64,000 bases of DNA from Ascaphus truei (GCA_036426205.1 CM071567.1:289641385-289705384), one strand, 5' to 3'. Counted from the stretch's first letter, positions 33,532 to 44,879 are shown. The notes: generated from the sequence alone by a model not told the origin. Translations and numbers: made by a program.

Positions 33532-33765
33532 GTGGTTTCCAACCTTTTTTTTGTTAAGGAACCCTATAATTATATTGTGAAATTCTGCAGAGCCCTAAAC
33601 CTCTCTAATAGCAAGTCTGAGATCAGATCAATTGTAAAAAACCTCAACCTTCTCTAATAGCCCGTCTCAGATCAGTTGCATTGTACTGTGTTTGGTACAA
33701 TTTCCAAATGACGTGAAAATAGCAGGGAACCCTTTAGGGATGCCAGGGGAAAAACAGTGACCTAA
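33532..33765 (+). mobile_element. hAT-like MITE fragment
   Basis: CCAGTGGTTTCCAACCTTTT is a typical hAT-style terminus. The body has tandem-like CTAATAGC..GTCTGAGATCAG segments and ends near AGGGAACCCTTTAGGGATGC. The right terminus is not clear. Confidence 0.55.
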
Positions 33766-33782
33766 TCTCTGCAAAGAGTATT

Positions 33783-33873
33783 CAGCAGGAGTGGGCACAT
33801 TTTGTCCTCAAGAGCCACCAAGAGGTCAGGTTTTAATGATTTCCCTGCTTCAGCACTGGTGAATCAATCAGTG
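33783..33873 (+). mobile_element. Fragment of common MITE (second of three)
   Basis: CAGGAGTGGGCACATTTTGT, CAAGAGCCACCAAGAGGTCA, and CCCTGCTTCAGCACTGGTGA give half of the palindromic element also seen at 5.3 and 43.3 kb. Confidence 0.65.
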
Positions 33874-34590
33874 GGGCCTATGCACTAAGCTCCGTTAGAA
33901 AAAATCGCCAGGGTTTTTAAATCGTCATTTTTTACAGCATTGTAATCACGGTATGCAGAAAGCCCTGAATACCAGTGATAGCAACATTTGCAAAAATGGC
34001 GAGTAGCCGGCAACGTGAAGATCGCCTCTCTGAAAAGGGCTCACCCGGCGAGTTCTTTCTGCTGCAGAGAGAGAGAGCCGCCTCTCCCTGCGCAAATCTC
34101 GCCGGAATTTTTTAAAATTGACATTTTATTAATAGTGTATTGTAGCAGGGTTTCTCCGGAGCAGAACCACATTGATTTCAAGTACAGGGACCCAATGCTT
34201 CCCGAGATACAGGCCCTGTTTCTAGTTTGGATGGCTTGTTTTTATGTATTTTTTAATTGATTTTTTAAATTAATTCATTATTTTGTTTGCTCCATGTTTG
34301 AATTAATGTGTTGACTAGTGGTTTTATTAATTTATTGCTTTGTTGGTTACTAGTTAAAAATATTTAATTGGTTTGTTGGTTAGTGCTTTTATTAATTGAA
34401 TTTGTTTGCTAGTGGTTTTATTTCTTAAATTGTGGTGTTTAGGTGCTTGTTTATGTTTTATTATTGCATATTTTGAGCCTTCATGTATTTTTATTAGGGT
34501 GACCCTTGACTGCTATAGTGGCTTATCATGCCCATATTATATGGGTATGATGTACCACTATGCCAATTAATGGGTACAGGGTTGTTATAG
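33873..34590. mobile_element. Family P element P3 (one terminus, truncated)
   Basis: The terminus GGGGCCTATGCACTAAGCTC is a variant of the P1 end. The body matches P1 25920-26080 (GCAGAGAGAGAGAGCCGC, then CTCCGGAGCAGAACCACATT and CCCGAGATACAGGCCC). It then has tandem-like AATT/TTGGTTAGTG units and palindrome C at 34519-34580. The opposite end is missing. Confidence 0.65.
34519..34580. repeat. Palindrome C, copy 1
   Basis: CTATAGTGGCTTATCATGCC and CATATTATATGGGTATGATG form a hairpin also found at 47358-47432 and 54268-54345. Confidence 0.75.
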
Positions 34591-34986
34591 TGGGTGCACC
34601 TTTTCCTGGAGTAATTGTCGGTTATGTCTGTCTTTGATGAGATGAGGGATTTATAGAAAAAGTCAAATGAGTTAGGGTGGAGTTACATTTGGAAATTAAC
34701 ATTTTTCTTCATTGGTTTTCTCCGTTGTGTAAATCTTTTTTTTTTTTTTTTACAGCAAAATACTTGTGCAGCGTGTACAAAATTCTAAAACAGGAGAAGC
34801 ACACTTCATAAATAAACCGTGTTTTTATTTTTTTACCCAACTTCTTCAGCGCACTCATACCTCTTGATACATAGAGCCCTATGATTGCATGTTTTTTTAA
34901 ATCAAGCATGAGGGATTAATATTCTAAAGCCTTGATATATTAACTCTCACATTAATCTTCCCTGTGTAAAGGTAGGTTTCCCACCC

Positions 34987-35013
34987 CTGATGAAGCACTT
35001 TTATGTGTGAAAC
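34987..35013 (+). ncRNA. Hammerhead-like ribozyme core motif
   Basis: Exact CTGATGA (34987-34993), a short stem CAC/GTG with a TTTTAT-type loop, then exact GAAAC (35009-35013). Both conserved boxes are intact. The downstream cleavage triplet and stem I partner were not located. Confidence 0.45.
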
Positions 35014-35024
35014 GTGTAGGGTTA

Positions 35025-35820
35025 TTTGAGAGATAAATTTGTTGCAGAGACTTTGCTCTCAGTGGAAGATCACCTGCTTCCGTTTCCGTTATTCAATTAG
35101 TCCCCATGTTTCACTGTTTGCAGAAGACACGGTCTGTGCAGTAAATGCCTCCATTGATAGGTACACCTGGTGAATCATGCTGTTGTTCTAAAGCCTCAGA
35201 AAATTACCTTGGTGTGCTCTGAGTTCTTTTTCGTGTTGTCGAGTTCAGTCAGAGGGTGTGTGGCTGGCAGGGGATCCATTTCTGCTCGCTTCTCTGTTTA
35301 AATTTATGTCAAGAAGAGCTGCACGAGGGTTTACCTATCTACCAAAGAGGTTACCTTTGAGGATTTTGCGCAATGGACTCCATCTTTTCAGGTTGCTCGA
35401 ACCTAGGATAGAGGGGTGCCAGGTATACAGGATCACTTCCTGATAGATATGCTATTTTTATAGTCGGTACATTTTTTTATCATACTTTTTAAAATGAACT
35501 TCAGGTAATGATCACTGGATTTCATACAGGTATATAAAACATGTAATTTGATGACAGATAAAACCACTTATTCTACTACTTCTCTTTCTCTGGAATTTTC
35601 TTCGCTTCTGTACTTTGTTGAAACCCTTAATATATTTGAAAGTTTAAATCATAGCCCCCTTCACCATTATCTCCTCTAAACTGTGCATATTAAGGTAATT
35701 TAGTATTTCCTGATAAATTTATGCTGTAGACTATGAACCATATTTGTAGAACTATTTTTCACAATCTCCAATGTACAGTATGTCCTTTCAGATATATGTT
35801 TTTCAGAGCTGAATACAGAA
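35025..35820. other. Repeat-derived tail and intergenic
   Basis: 35040-35440 continues the element carrying the hammerhead-like motif (purine/pyrimidine mixed, unassigned). 35440-35820 is AT-rich unique DNA. Confidence 0.35.
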
Positions 35821-35825
35821 ATCTA

Positions 35826-36002
35826 GGGGCCAGATACATCAAGCTCCATTAAAATTGCATTATCATCGCTGTGACAGGGTAGATTCCAGATGGAACTATT
35901 TATCTGTTAAGCCACCAGTGAGCTGGTTACATCCTAGAATGAGAGCAGCCTGACTAATTAGCCAGCCTCCAGGTGGCTCGTTAGAGAGCTTTAAAAGACT
36001 AT
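35826..36002. mobile_element. Family P-like terminus fragment
   Basis: GGGGCCAGATACATCAAGCT resembles the P termini (GGGGCC..AAGC). Only a short segment is present before P4 begins. Confidence 0.4.
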
Positions 36003-36685
36003 GGGCCTCATGCAGTAAGCAGCGCAAAGTCACCTTTCGCCCGTTTTGCACCAAAAAAGCATACCCCGATTCAGTAAGGGCCGAAAACTTGTCGAAAAGC
36101 AAAAAAACACCAAGTTTGTTGGCGTTTTTGTTTCCGCCATCGGCGCGGCGAAAAGGCACTTTGCGCCGCAACTAGCCATGTTTCGAAACCCGCTCAATTC
36201 TAGTAGTGGCGAGTAGCTTTGCGCCGCTATTCGCCACTCTAGAATTGAGATTTTCACGGCAATCCGTCTCGCCCCAAAAAGTTGACAAGTTGCTGGGGAG
36301 AGGCTGCGGATGAGCGGCGGAACGGCACTTAGAAAAAACTCAGGCCTTTTTCCTGCCTGGGATTGATGCCGGAGGTCTCCAGAGCTGATACCATTAATAC
36401 CAGCATCGGAGCCCCCCGGCATGCATCCGAGGCAGGAAAAATGCATTTAAAGGCCACTTCATTACCTTAGCGGCTAACCGCTAAGGCAATGAAGGTGTTA
36501 ACCAGCTGTGCCAGGTTTATTGTGGGTAGCGTGGGTGGGTGAAGGGGGTATTTGGCCATTGGTGGTTGTTTAGGGCTTGCGGTGGAGTTGCGGGTGCACT
36601 TAACCCCTTCATGATCTTAGCGGTTAATACAGCTACGATCATGAAGGGGTTAAGCCCTCCCGCTACCCACCCGCAAGCCCTTAAC
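36003..36685. mobile_element. Family P element P4 (left terminus plus two palindrome A copies 7 and 8)
   Basis: It begins GGGCCTCATGCAGTAAGCAG; 36003-36420 is a diverged inverted copy of P1's right terminal segment, with the GC hairpin at 36367-36421. Palindrome A occurs at 36453-36501 and 36600-36653. After 36685 it abuts a hammerhead-like repeat, so its other end is lost. Confidence 0.75.
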
Positions 36686-36688
36686 ACC

Positions 36689-36900
36689 TTGAGGAAGAGC
36701 GGAAGCTCGAAACATGTTGGTGGGGGCCTGAGGGCTCGTTTTTTCTTTGTAACCATGCTCTGACCTATTAAACCTTTATTTTTGGGACACGCTCTCTAGC
36801 AATTATTTTTTCTGTAGTAGTGCTCCAACTCTCCTTCGTGAAACCTGTTTACTGCTGTGGAGTACCGGTAGCACACACCTACGAAGATTCAATCCCTTGA
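36689..36900 (+). repeat. Hammerhead-like repeat end
   Basis: TTGAGGA, stem GAGC/GCTC, GAAAC (36709-36713), then ATGTTGGTGGGGGCCTGAGG and an AT-rich tail ending near GGGACACGCTCTCTAGC. The box and stem arrangement is the same as at 46.11 kb, in a different subfamily. Confidence 0.5.
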
Positions 36901-37180
36901 GGACCACCTACAAACAAGTGAGTTATACTACTCAATCTTGCACCATAATTTTCCTAATCAATGTTTCTGGCAGGACACTAGCAAGTGTGAGTACTCACCA
37001 TTCAAGAGGTGGTACTCCTCCAGTTTATTGATATCTAGTGGAATAAGGTGTGTTATCTTATAGGTAGTCACCCTTATAATTATGGGATACTTCGAGGATA
37101 CAATTTATGGCATTCAAGATTAATCTGATAAATTGTTGGGTCTATGTTTAAGAGCACCACACAGCTTTTTTCCTTTCTGC
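36900..37180. other. Intergenic/repeat-derived, no gene seen
   Basis: Short unassigned sequence between a hammerhead-like tail and P5. Confidence 0.3.
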
Positions 37181-37297
37181 ACCCGCAAACCCTAAACAAA
37201 CCACTGTTGGGGCTAATACCCACTTCGGCCACCCCCGCTACCCACAATAAAAAAAATACACACACAACAGCCCCACACTAAATAAATAAATATATAA

Positions 37298-37339
<42 letters not shown>

Positions 37340-37658
37340 CTATAATATATATACACATAATTATACAGCACAATCCCTATACCCCCCTAACATACACATA
37401 TATGCACATCAATGATACTATAGGCCGGCGGGGGCCCTCGGGTGTTACCCGCGGGCCTGCAGTACCAATTCTGTGCCCCCCCAAATTAATGTCAAAACAC
37501 ATAAATACTTATAAAGAAATAAACCCCCTCCCCCACCCCTAACACATACAGTATAGTAATGGGCACAATTACTTTTATCCACAAATGGATAATAGTGCAT
37601 TTGCCCATTTAAAATACATAAAGAACAATAAATACATTAAATACATATTGCAAATCAC

Positions 37659-37722
37659 CCTTGTCCGGCTGCCACGATGAAGGCCATCTTCATCTTCATC
37701 ACCGTCCATGCCCCCTCCGATG
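37659..37722 (-). other. Exon-like segment in P5
   Basis: Acceptor-like TTTTGCAG lies at 37730-37723, followed by 64 bases and a weakened donor GTGATT. The frame codes GDEDEDGLHRGSRTR, differing from E1 at codons that include synonymous changes (GAG/GAA, CGC/CGG). Confidence 0.5.
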
Positions 37723-38094
37723 CTGCAAAACATAAACAAGAATAAAAACAGCCAATGTAATGTCCCCTAACCCCTTAAGCACCATAGCAGTTATTAACCG
37801 CTACAGTCATTAAGGGGTTAACCCACCCTCACCCACCACTCGGGGGGCCTACATACCCTCCCACACTACCCTCCCACCCCGTGAGGCCTAACCACCCTCA
37901 CTCACCCAATACACAGCCAGGAGGCCTACCCACATACCCTTGGGGCCAACACCCCCTTCCCCCACCCACAGTTCCCACAATAAAAACAATACACAGCCCC
38001 ACAATAAACTCATTATATTTATTAAATACATAACCCACCCCCTGTGCCCCCCCATAAATACGATTTATTATTTTACATACAGGGTTAATACCCC

Positions 38095-38420
38095 AGGCCC
38101 ATGGGAGTCCCCGGTGGGTCTGACGGGTCACCTCAAAGACCTACAGTAGCCCAGCACCATATTTCAAACAGGGTCTGGTGGCCTATGGGTGGTCCCCGCC
38201 AGGCGCCGTGGTCCACCAGGTGGTCTCCGCGGGTCACCGTGGGCCACAATGGGGTCCCCACGGGTAGGCCCGCGGCTGTCTGGGGGGCCCTGGGTCAGAC
38301 CCACAGGTGTCTGAGGGGCCTCGGGTGATTCCCACGGGGGTCTGGGGGCCCACGGGTGGTCCCTACGGGTCTGCAGTGCCCCCACAGATGTGGGGCCACC
38401 GGTTCTTTCCCGCAGGTGTC
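38095..38420 (+). repeat. GC-rich minisatellite in P5
   Basis: Imperfect units of about 40-48 bases around GGTGGTCCCCGCGGGTCTG / GGGGGCCC. The same type recurs at 53430-53850 in P7, with the same flank (ACCCACC..CTGTGCCCCC). Long open frames in several registers are repeat artefacts. Confidence 0.75.
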
Positions 38421-38499
38421 CCCCATGGACCCGGCAGCCATTTACCTGTGAGCAGCCCGAGGAGACCGCAGGTGGTCTGGTAAAGCAAGAGACAGCACT

Positions 38500-38592
38500 C
38501 AATTTTAGAAAACTTCACAAACTGTATTGGTGAAAATAGTGGTACATCAAGAAACCCAACGTTTCGGTCCTCCAAAATGGAACCTCCTCAGG
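38500..38592 (-). repeat. Hammerhead-like repeat end
   Basis: The minus strand reads CTGAGGA (38591-38585), a GC stem, GAAAC (38565-38561), GTTGGGTTTCTTGATG, and ends at GAGTGCTGTCTCTTGCTTTA. 46112-46225 has the same sequence in plus orientation, so both are ends of one family. Confidence 0.6.
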
Positions 38593-39625
38593 GGGATATA
38601 TATATATACATAAATCCTATTAGAAACACATAACAGAAAATACAGTAGTAACCAACAGTGCAGTACTGAAAGTTTATTCTGGAAATATATCAGCCCCATC
38701 AGTCAGGAACGCTCCTTAGCAACAAGGAACCTGGTAGCTGCAGGCTGGAATTAAGAAGACATTTCTCTTTTGTAGGAAGCTTCTGGTTGTGTTGTGAGGA
38801 TCCTGCTTAACCCAGTTACTTTCCGTTACATTTCTAGGTACTCCAAAACAGACCATTGTGTGATTTCTTCCTCTCTGGATTTTGTGAATGTTGGCGACTA
38901 AGTTCTTATTGTTTACTAGAAAATTTAATATTCACTTGCTTTGAAGGTGTATGAGACTTGAGCATGTCCTTTAGTTCCTGCAGTGCTGGCTACCAGTGCC
39001 CCAGGTTAACCAGTTTTATGTTAACTGCAGTAACTGGTAGAAAATTTTGAAGTAGACTGCTTTTGAGGCATCTTCCTACAACAACAATTTGTCTTGGTCT
39101 TGTGGTTATGGACACGTTTTCAGTTTGTTCACAAGAACTTTGCCTAGTTTTCCAGCATAGAAACAAGGGAAGGTTGGAGATCAAAGCAGGAGCCAGAGAA
39201 TAGACAGTCTACCTGATCCAACCAGCATATATCAAAAGTAAAGACCCACCCCATTGAAAATGTTAATCACCCATAAACCAACCTGAGGGGGACATCCAGA
39301 TTATGGTGCCCCTGTGCTTGAGGCTCCGGGGCTCACTATAAGGTTGCAGTGTCTCTTTTTCTTAAACAATCATAAAATACATGACGTGGATAAGGTTTGA
39401 AACACATAACCTTGTTGAGTTTAGTAAAGTATAGAATGGGCCTTGCAGAACCATTCTGTAACACTGAATTTAAGGCTACCACCTACACCTGTGATCATCC
39501 TGGTAAGGGACAGAACTACCAAATTGAAACGGCTTTTGAGAATGTTAAAATTATTTTTAATACAGCAAAGTTAAAGTCAAATTATCATCAATAATAGTGT
39601 TTTCTCTCTATGTCTATGTTAACCT
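38593..39625. other. Repeat-derived/intergenic, unassigned
   Basis: No domain recognised. By adjacency on the minus strand it lies just upstream of the hammerhead-like end and may be decayed body of that retroelement. Confidence 0.3.
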
Positions 39626-39627
39626 TT

Positions 39628-39722
39628 TTGAGTTCAGCCAGTTCATTGTCAACTAAGAGAATCATTAAGTCATGTTGAGTTCAGCCAGTTCATTGTCAAC
39701 TAAGAGAATCATTAAGTCATGT
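39628..39722. repeat. 47-bp direct tandem duplication
   Basis: TTGAGTTCAGCCAGTTCATT begins two consecutive, identical 47-base units (39628-39674, 39675-39721). Confidence 0.95.
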
Positions 39723-39853
39723 TAACATTTTGTTATAGTTTCGTCCCATTTCTTAATGAATGTCTCTTGTTCTTCTCTAGATATGGGATTTGTTGAAAAT
39801 ATATTTTCTGAGTCAGCCTCCCAATCATTGAAATCCATAGTTCGTGAAAGACC

Positions 39854-40098
39854 GATACACGTGTGGGAGCCGCCCAGGACAGTATCACCGATACACGTGT
39901 GGGAGTCGCCCAGGACAGTATCACCGATACACGTGTGGGGGCCGCCCAGGACAGTATCACGATACACGTGTGGGAGTCGCCCAGGACAGTCTCACCGATA
40001 CACGTGTGGGGGCCGCCCAGGACAGTATCACGATACACGTGTGTGAGAGCCGCCCAGGACAGTATCACCGATACATGTGTGGGGGCCGCCCAGGCCGA
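39854..40098. repeat. 36-bp minisatellite with an E-box in each unit (7 units)
   Basis: Units start at 39854, 39890, 39926, 39961, 39997, 40032 and 40070 with GATACACGTGTGGG, followed by a CCGCCCAGGACAGTATCAC-type half. Unit lengths are 35-38. All but the last (GATACATGTG) contain CACGTG. Open frames across it on both strands result from the 36-base period. Confidence 0.95.
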
Positions 40099-40099
40099 G

Positions 40100-40436
40100 C
40101 CCAAGACTAGCTCCACTTCACTCCTGTGGGTGGCGTCGCGGTCCAAAACGGAATGGACTCTCTGTGATGTTAGAGAGATCCAACCATACTGCTAAAGCCA
40201 AGACCGCTCCGTAATATTGTAGCACATTTACCATCTAAATACGTTTCTGCGCGTACATCTTCCCAACCTCATTATCTCCCATACTTGATCCTTCCAGACA
40301 TTGAGTGAGGGCGGCGGTGGCCTCCTCTGTCTAACTGCAGTACAACAGAGGGCAGCTGCAATTAAAGCATTTGCCAATTTCATTAGTGTTACAGGAGACC
40401 TACGGGATTGTGGAGCAAGAGGGGACAATGCCGCGG
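40100..40436. other. Intergenic/repeat-derived
   Basis: Mixed sequence after the minisatellite and before a TTAA-type MITE. No gene recognised. Confidence 0.3.
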
Positions 40437-40821
40437 TTAAGGCCTGGGACATAGTGTGTTGGGAGCGCGCTGAGGCGCGCTCCTGCTCTGCCTCGCCTGC
40501 TGAAAATGGGGCTTTTCCCTGTCCTTGCAGGCGAGGCAGTGAGCGCACTCTGGGGGCGGGGCGGGGGCGTGCCAAGAGGCGGGACTAGTCCCCCGCTCCC
40601 ATTGGATGGGAGCGGTCACGTGACCGCTCCTCCGCTTCCCCGAGCGGCAAATTTCAAAACTGCCCGTCTCGGGAAAGTTTCTCAGCCTCCGCACGCATCA
40701 GCGCGCATGCGGAGAGAGAAACTATAGCCGCGCTGATTACAGATGCAGGGGCTTTGTGCATCTGTTCAGCGCGGCTCAGCCCGCCTCAGCGACGCTAATT
40801 GCACTATGTCCTAGGCCTAAG
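40437..40821. mobile_element. TTAA-type GC-rich MITE
   Basis: TTAA then GGCCTGGGACATAGTG at left; CACTATGTCCTAGGCC then TAAG at right. This gives terminal inverted repeats of 16 bp and a TTAA-like target, as in piggyBac or Kolobok MITEs. The core is CpG-rich with several internal inverted pairs, e.g. GAGCGGTCACGTGACCGCTC at 40610-40629. No transposase. Confidence 0.8.
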
Positions 40822-41765
40822 AGGGATAGAGAAGTATGCAGCATACATCCAAGAGTTATCAAGGAGTTAAGCTCAGTAATAGCCAAACCATTATATGTAA
40901 TATTCAACAACTCCATTTCCACACGCTCAGTACCACAAGATTTGCGTAACGCAGATGTGGTGCCTATATTTATAAAGGGAGCTAGATCACAACCGGGGAA
41001 TTACAGACCTGTAAGCCTGACTTCAATAGTGGGGAAGATACTTGAAGGTTTAATACGGGATAATATTCAGGAATACCTAATGGAAAACAAAATTATTAAT
41101 AATAGTCAGCATGGATTTATGAAGGATAGATCATGCCAAACTAACCTTATTAGTTTCTTTGAGGAGGTAAGTAGGAATTTAGACCAGGGTAATGCAGTTT
41201 TAAACTCTTGAATCTGAGCGCCGATGACAGCTCACAGGCACCCGCAGGGGGGGCGATCCCGCAGGCCACACACATTGTTGCAGTGTGTCTCATCGCGGCC
41301 AGCGTGAGCGTCCGCACCAGCTCAGCGCCACCCTGGATGCAGCCTTAAGGTTGGAGGAAAGGAGATTTCACCAGCAACAAAGGAAAGGGTTCTTTACAAT
41401 AAGAGCAGTTACAGTGTGGAATTCATTACCCATGGAGACTGTGATGGCAGATACAATAGATTCGTTCAAAAAAAGGTTGGACATCTTTTTAGATGGGAAA
41501 GGTATACAGGGATATACCAAATAAGTAAACATGGGAAGGATGTTGATCCAGGGATTAATCCGATTGCCAATTCTTGGAATCAGGAAGGAATTTATTTTTC
41601 CCCTTATGAGATATCATTGGATGATATGACACTGGGGTTTTTTGTTTGCCTTCCTCTGGATCAATGAGTAAGTATAGATATAGGATAAAGTATCTGTTGT
41701 CTAAATTTAGCATAGGTTGAACTTGATGGACCTTTGTCTTTTTTCAACCTCATCTACAATGTAAC
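40822..41765 (+). pseudogene. L2/CR1-clade LINE, internally deleted RT and 3' end
   Basis: 40836-41200 codes the start of a non-LTR reverse transcriptase: VIKELSSVIAKPLYVIFN, then PGNYRPVSLTSIVGKILE and INNSQHGFMKDRSCQTNL, i.e. the region before and through motifs 1-2. The frame then runs into a MITE (41200-41347) and resumes at the far 3' part (WNSLPMETVMADTIDSFKKR) and the 3' untranslated tail. The catalytic YADD/FADD region is missing, so the copy is dead. The tail sequence TGAACTTGATGGACC matches the minus-strand copy at 57.5-58.9 kb. Confidence 0.85.
41200..41347 (+). mobile_element. TTAA-type GC-rich MITE inside the LINE, copy 2
   Basis: It ends CCCTGGATGCAGCCTTAA. Inverted copy of 32519-32690. 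Inserted in the LINE between RT and 3' end, where several hundred bases of the LINE are also lost. Confidence 0.75.
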
Positions 41766-41767
41766 TA

Positions 41768-42098
41768 CAGGCATACCCCGCATTAACGTAAGCAATGGGA
41801 CCGGAGCATGTATGTAAAGCGAAAATGTACTTAAAGTGAAGCACTACCTTTTTCCACTTATCGATGCATGTACTGTACTGCAATCATCATATATGTGCAT
41901 AACTGATGTAAATAACGCATTTGTAACAGGCTCTATAGTCTCCCCGCTTGCGCACAGCTTCGGTACAGGTAGGGAGCCGGTATTGCTGTTCAGGACGTGC
42001 TGACAGGCGCATGCGTGAGCTGCCGTTTGCCTATTGGGCGATATGTACTTACTCGCGAGTGTACTTAAAGTGAGTGTACTTAAAGCGGGGTATGCCTG
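41768..42098. mobile_element. TA-flanked MITE in the LINE 3' tail
   Basis: The terminal inverted repeats are CAGGCATACCCCGC at 41768 and its complement ending 42098, flanked by TA on both sides. TGTAAC lies left of it and right of it, which is the LINE 3' tandem tail, so insertion split the tail. TA target and TIR suit a Tc1/mariner-type MITE. The inner part carries ACTTAAAGTGAG / GTACTTAAAGC direct repeats. Confidence 0.85.
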
Positions 42099-42116
42099 TA
42101 TGTAACTATGTATCCA

Positions 42117-43270
42117 ATCTGACCACGGATTAACTACCAACATTTAGCAATTTTAGGACATTGCTAGCAAATGTAATTTTTTATTTTGACGTCACGCGAG
42201 TAATTCGGACTGCAGCAGCGTCTGCATCGGGTACTGCTGCCAGATAGACACCGCGTATAGCCCAGGGGACTCCCAGAAACGGCATTCTGGAAACATGCTG
42301 AGGTAACATTGCATCCGGGTTCCAGTGAGGGGAGAGAGGAACACGCCGGCCACAGCACCAGGTTCTTTCCCAGCAACAAGCGCGACCCCATGGTGTCCGG
42401 TGCACGGAGTGGCGTCCGAGCAGGTAAACGGCGTAGCAGTATATCTTGGCACCAGCTTCCCAGGGACCCGTGGAAAACTTCCAGGAGACGGATGAGGGAC
42501 GGCACATCCCCCTGAATTGGGCTTCGACTTTTATCAGGCAACTTATCCTGTTTTTCGTTCTATACATGTTTATGCGTTATTAATTGCATTTTTAATTTCC
42601 TTCTATAAAGCATTCAGTTGCATTACTTGGGCCCTTCTTTTTTTGTTTTGTTTGAAATTTGATTTTAGTACGATTTTCACAAATGGCAGCAAATTTGGAC
42701 ATGTGACGAGTATTTCCCAATATTTCAAGACATCGGGATTCATCCAAATCCCAACCAAGCTCATCCTACATAGATGAGAAGACCCTCTTTTAGAGGAGAA
42801 TAATAGGTACTCAGAGTGGGTTCTAGATCAAAGGTTGTTCTTGTCTTTAAAGCGAGACAAAAAGCTAATGCCTAATCTGTGAACAGTGAAAGCTCTAAGA
42901 GTTGAGGGTACTGAAGACTGAATCACTCCTACAATAGGAGGAAAAGCGCCCACAACGAACATAGGCTCCAATTTGGAGATACCTTGACCAAAACTCGAAG
43001 GACTCTCTGCAAACTCCTTGGGGGGACGGGGACGTCAAGATTGCCAAAAAGGGGAGCGTAGACGGGGAAGAGAAAAGATCATGACAGGAAGCCAAGCTGT
43101 CCCAGATGTTTAGGGAGTGTATAGCAACCGGATGTTGTGAGAGCCCAAGGTCTATTTGTTTGACCAAAGGACTCAGCCAGCGCGAGGAAAATTGAATTTT
43201 CAATCTCAGCCCAGAATGGAGTTTCTTCTGGTTTTTGAAATATAACGAGAAGTCTCATGTTCGTTAGCTG
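42117..43270. other. Unassigned repeat-like sequence
   Basis: 42180-42520 is GC-richer with open frames in several registers but no domain. The remainder is AT-rich. It may be the 5' region of a retroelement; no proof in sequence. Confidence 0.3.
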
Positions 43271-43271
43271 C

Positions 43272-43345
43272 TACAGCGGGGATAACCAACCCCAGTCCTC
43301 AAAGGCCACCAACAGGTCAGGTTTTCAGGATATCCCTGCTGAAAA
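43272..43345 (+). mobile_element. Fragment of common MITE (third of three)
   Basis: GGGGATAACCAACCCCAGTC, CCACCAACAGGTCAGGTTTT, CAGGATATCCCTGCT: the best-preserved arm of the family at 5.3 and 33.8 kb. Confidence 0.75.
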
Positions 43346-43349
43346 CGAT

Positions 43350-44870
43350 ATCCCTATCTCATTAGGTGTTTATTTCCCACAAATGACATTGGAGATCTTG
43401 TTTAGCAAACGATTGAAGATAAGCTTAGAAACACAAACTGTAATGGTCTGAAACAGATATACGATCTTAGGAAGGAACGTCATCTTAATACAGACAACTC
43501 CACAACCATACCCTGAAATTGCATATCTGACCCATTGCTCAAGGAGCTGCAAAAAGATCTTGAAATGAAAATTCTGACCACGGAGAAATTAATAGGATTA
43601 TAGTTAGAAAAATACCTAAGTATCCAACTCCGGTGTTCTTCCAGTTAAAAATAAAACCACAAAAAAGATATACTGCTCACTAATAGTAGTTCCTGTAATA
43701 TGTAACCATGAGAGGCGCCCACAAATGCCTAGATTGGCATTGGGTGCATCAAATGAGCTAATTGAAGTATTTTTCAAAAAATTAGAGGGAAAGGTGTGTT
43801 ATCACCATCTCTCTCGCTAGAAGCTCATTGATAGATGCACTCCGGGACTATTAAAAAATAACGTTTAATAGGTATTATACTAAAAAAGTCTACACACAAA
43901 GTAATAGTGATGATAACGTGTGTGGTGTATTAAAAATAGGGTGGGAGTGAGACAGGAGTGATCGGGTTGAACTAAAGGTGTATTGCCAAATGAGTACTAA
44001 CTGCTTTGGTTAGGCGATAAGCGTGCAATTTGAACACCTAAAGAAACCTATCCATTGATAGGGTAACTGAACCTCGTGAGTGCCTCTACACTGATGTTTG
44101 CTTATTTATAGCCCGCTGATGCTGTTATAGAATGTAGTCACTGGCACAGCATACCGATCAAACCAACCTATGATTGCTAAACGTGGAACCAACCTGCTGG
44201 ATCTAGTATACTAGGATATTATACAGATATTGTAAAAATAACAGGAGTGGGTTCTACATAGAAATCAGCAGAACCCCGGTGCACCTGTAACCTGTTATCT
44301 ATGTAAATCCTAACTGATGAATAATTGAAAATACAGTGCATGCAGGTAGAAGTTCAACATAATCACAGGTTGGTGGTATGTGGATTGAGCCTGTGCAGGA
44401 CAACAGACAATACACTGGAATGATGTGATGCATCAATATCTATCTACAAATAGAATATCCATTGGCGTGTATGGTGAAGTACTCTGTATAGTACAACGGT
44501 TACTGCTATAGCTGTAGCTGAATAAGAAGGGTGGCAAACCCTTCTCAGCAATAATACAATGCATATTGGTGGTGTCCCCAATCCCTTTGTGTGACGATAG
44601 TATCTCCACAAGGAAACACTATAGGGAGAGACCTCGCTCAGACCCCTAGTTGGTGGAGGCGTGCAGCCTGGGGATAGGCTAGATAGACAAAAAAAGTGTG
44701 CACCAAGAGTGGCACACCAAAAAGGATCCCCTTTAGATAGGCGTAGGTATATACAATGGAACTAGCTGGATTAGTTCAACACTGTATAAACAAGTACAAT
44801 ATTAATTATGTGAAATATCTTGCATAAAAATAAATTGTAAATAAAATAAATAAAAATAAAAATAAAAATA
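43350..44870. other. Unassigned repeat-like sequence
   Basis: It contains the inverted pair ATGCCTAGATTGGCAT (43727-43742) and long mixed sequence without frames. Likely retroelement body of the family whose ends lie at 45.0-45.4 kb. Confidence 0.3.
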
Positions 44871-44879
44871 AAACCTATA

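Larger units (their letters stand above)
37181..38460 (-). mobile_element. Family P element P5 (partial): AT run, module, GC minisatellite
   Basis: In order: a C-rich start, an AT run (37303-37338), a short copy of the GC minisatellite (37425-37470), palindrome B (37573-37595), exon-like segment (37659-37722, minus), palindrome A copy 9 (37769-37822), a C-rich stretch, then a GC minisatellite (38095-38420). The order B, exon, A matches the P1 left arm. No opposite arm and no termini were found. Confidence 0.7.

Noticed and set aside
39722..39967. Minus frame with DFNDWEADSENIFSTNP
   Set aside because: The non-repetitive part is short (about 45 codons); considered as a Penelope N-terminal remnant, but no diagnostic motif supports this.
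39854..40098. CRISPR-like array of 36-base repeats
   Set aside because: Units are contiguous with no spacers and the DNA is vertebrate; it is a minisatellite.
39733..40195. Overlapping open frames on both strands through the 36-bp minisatellite
   Set aside because: The repeat length is a multiple of three, so all registers stay open; no start or domain supports coding.
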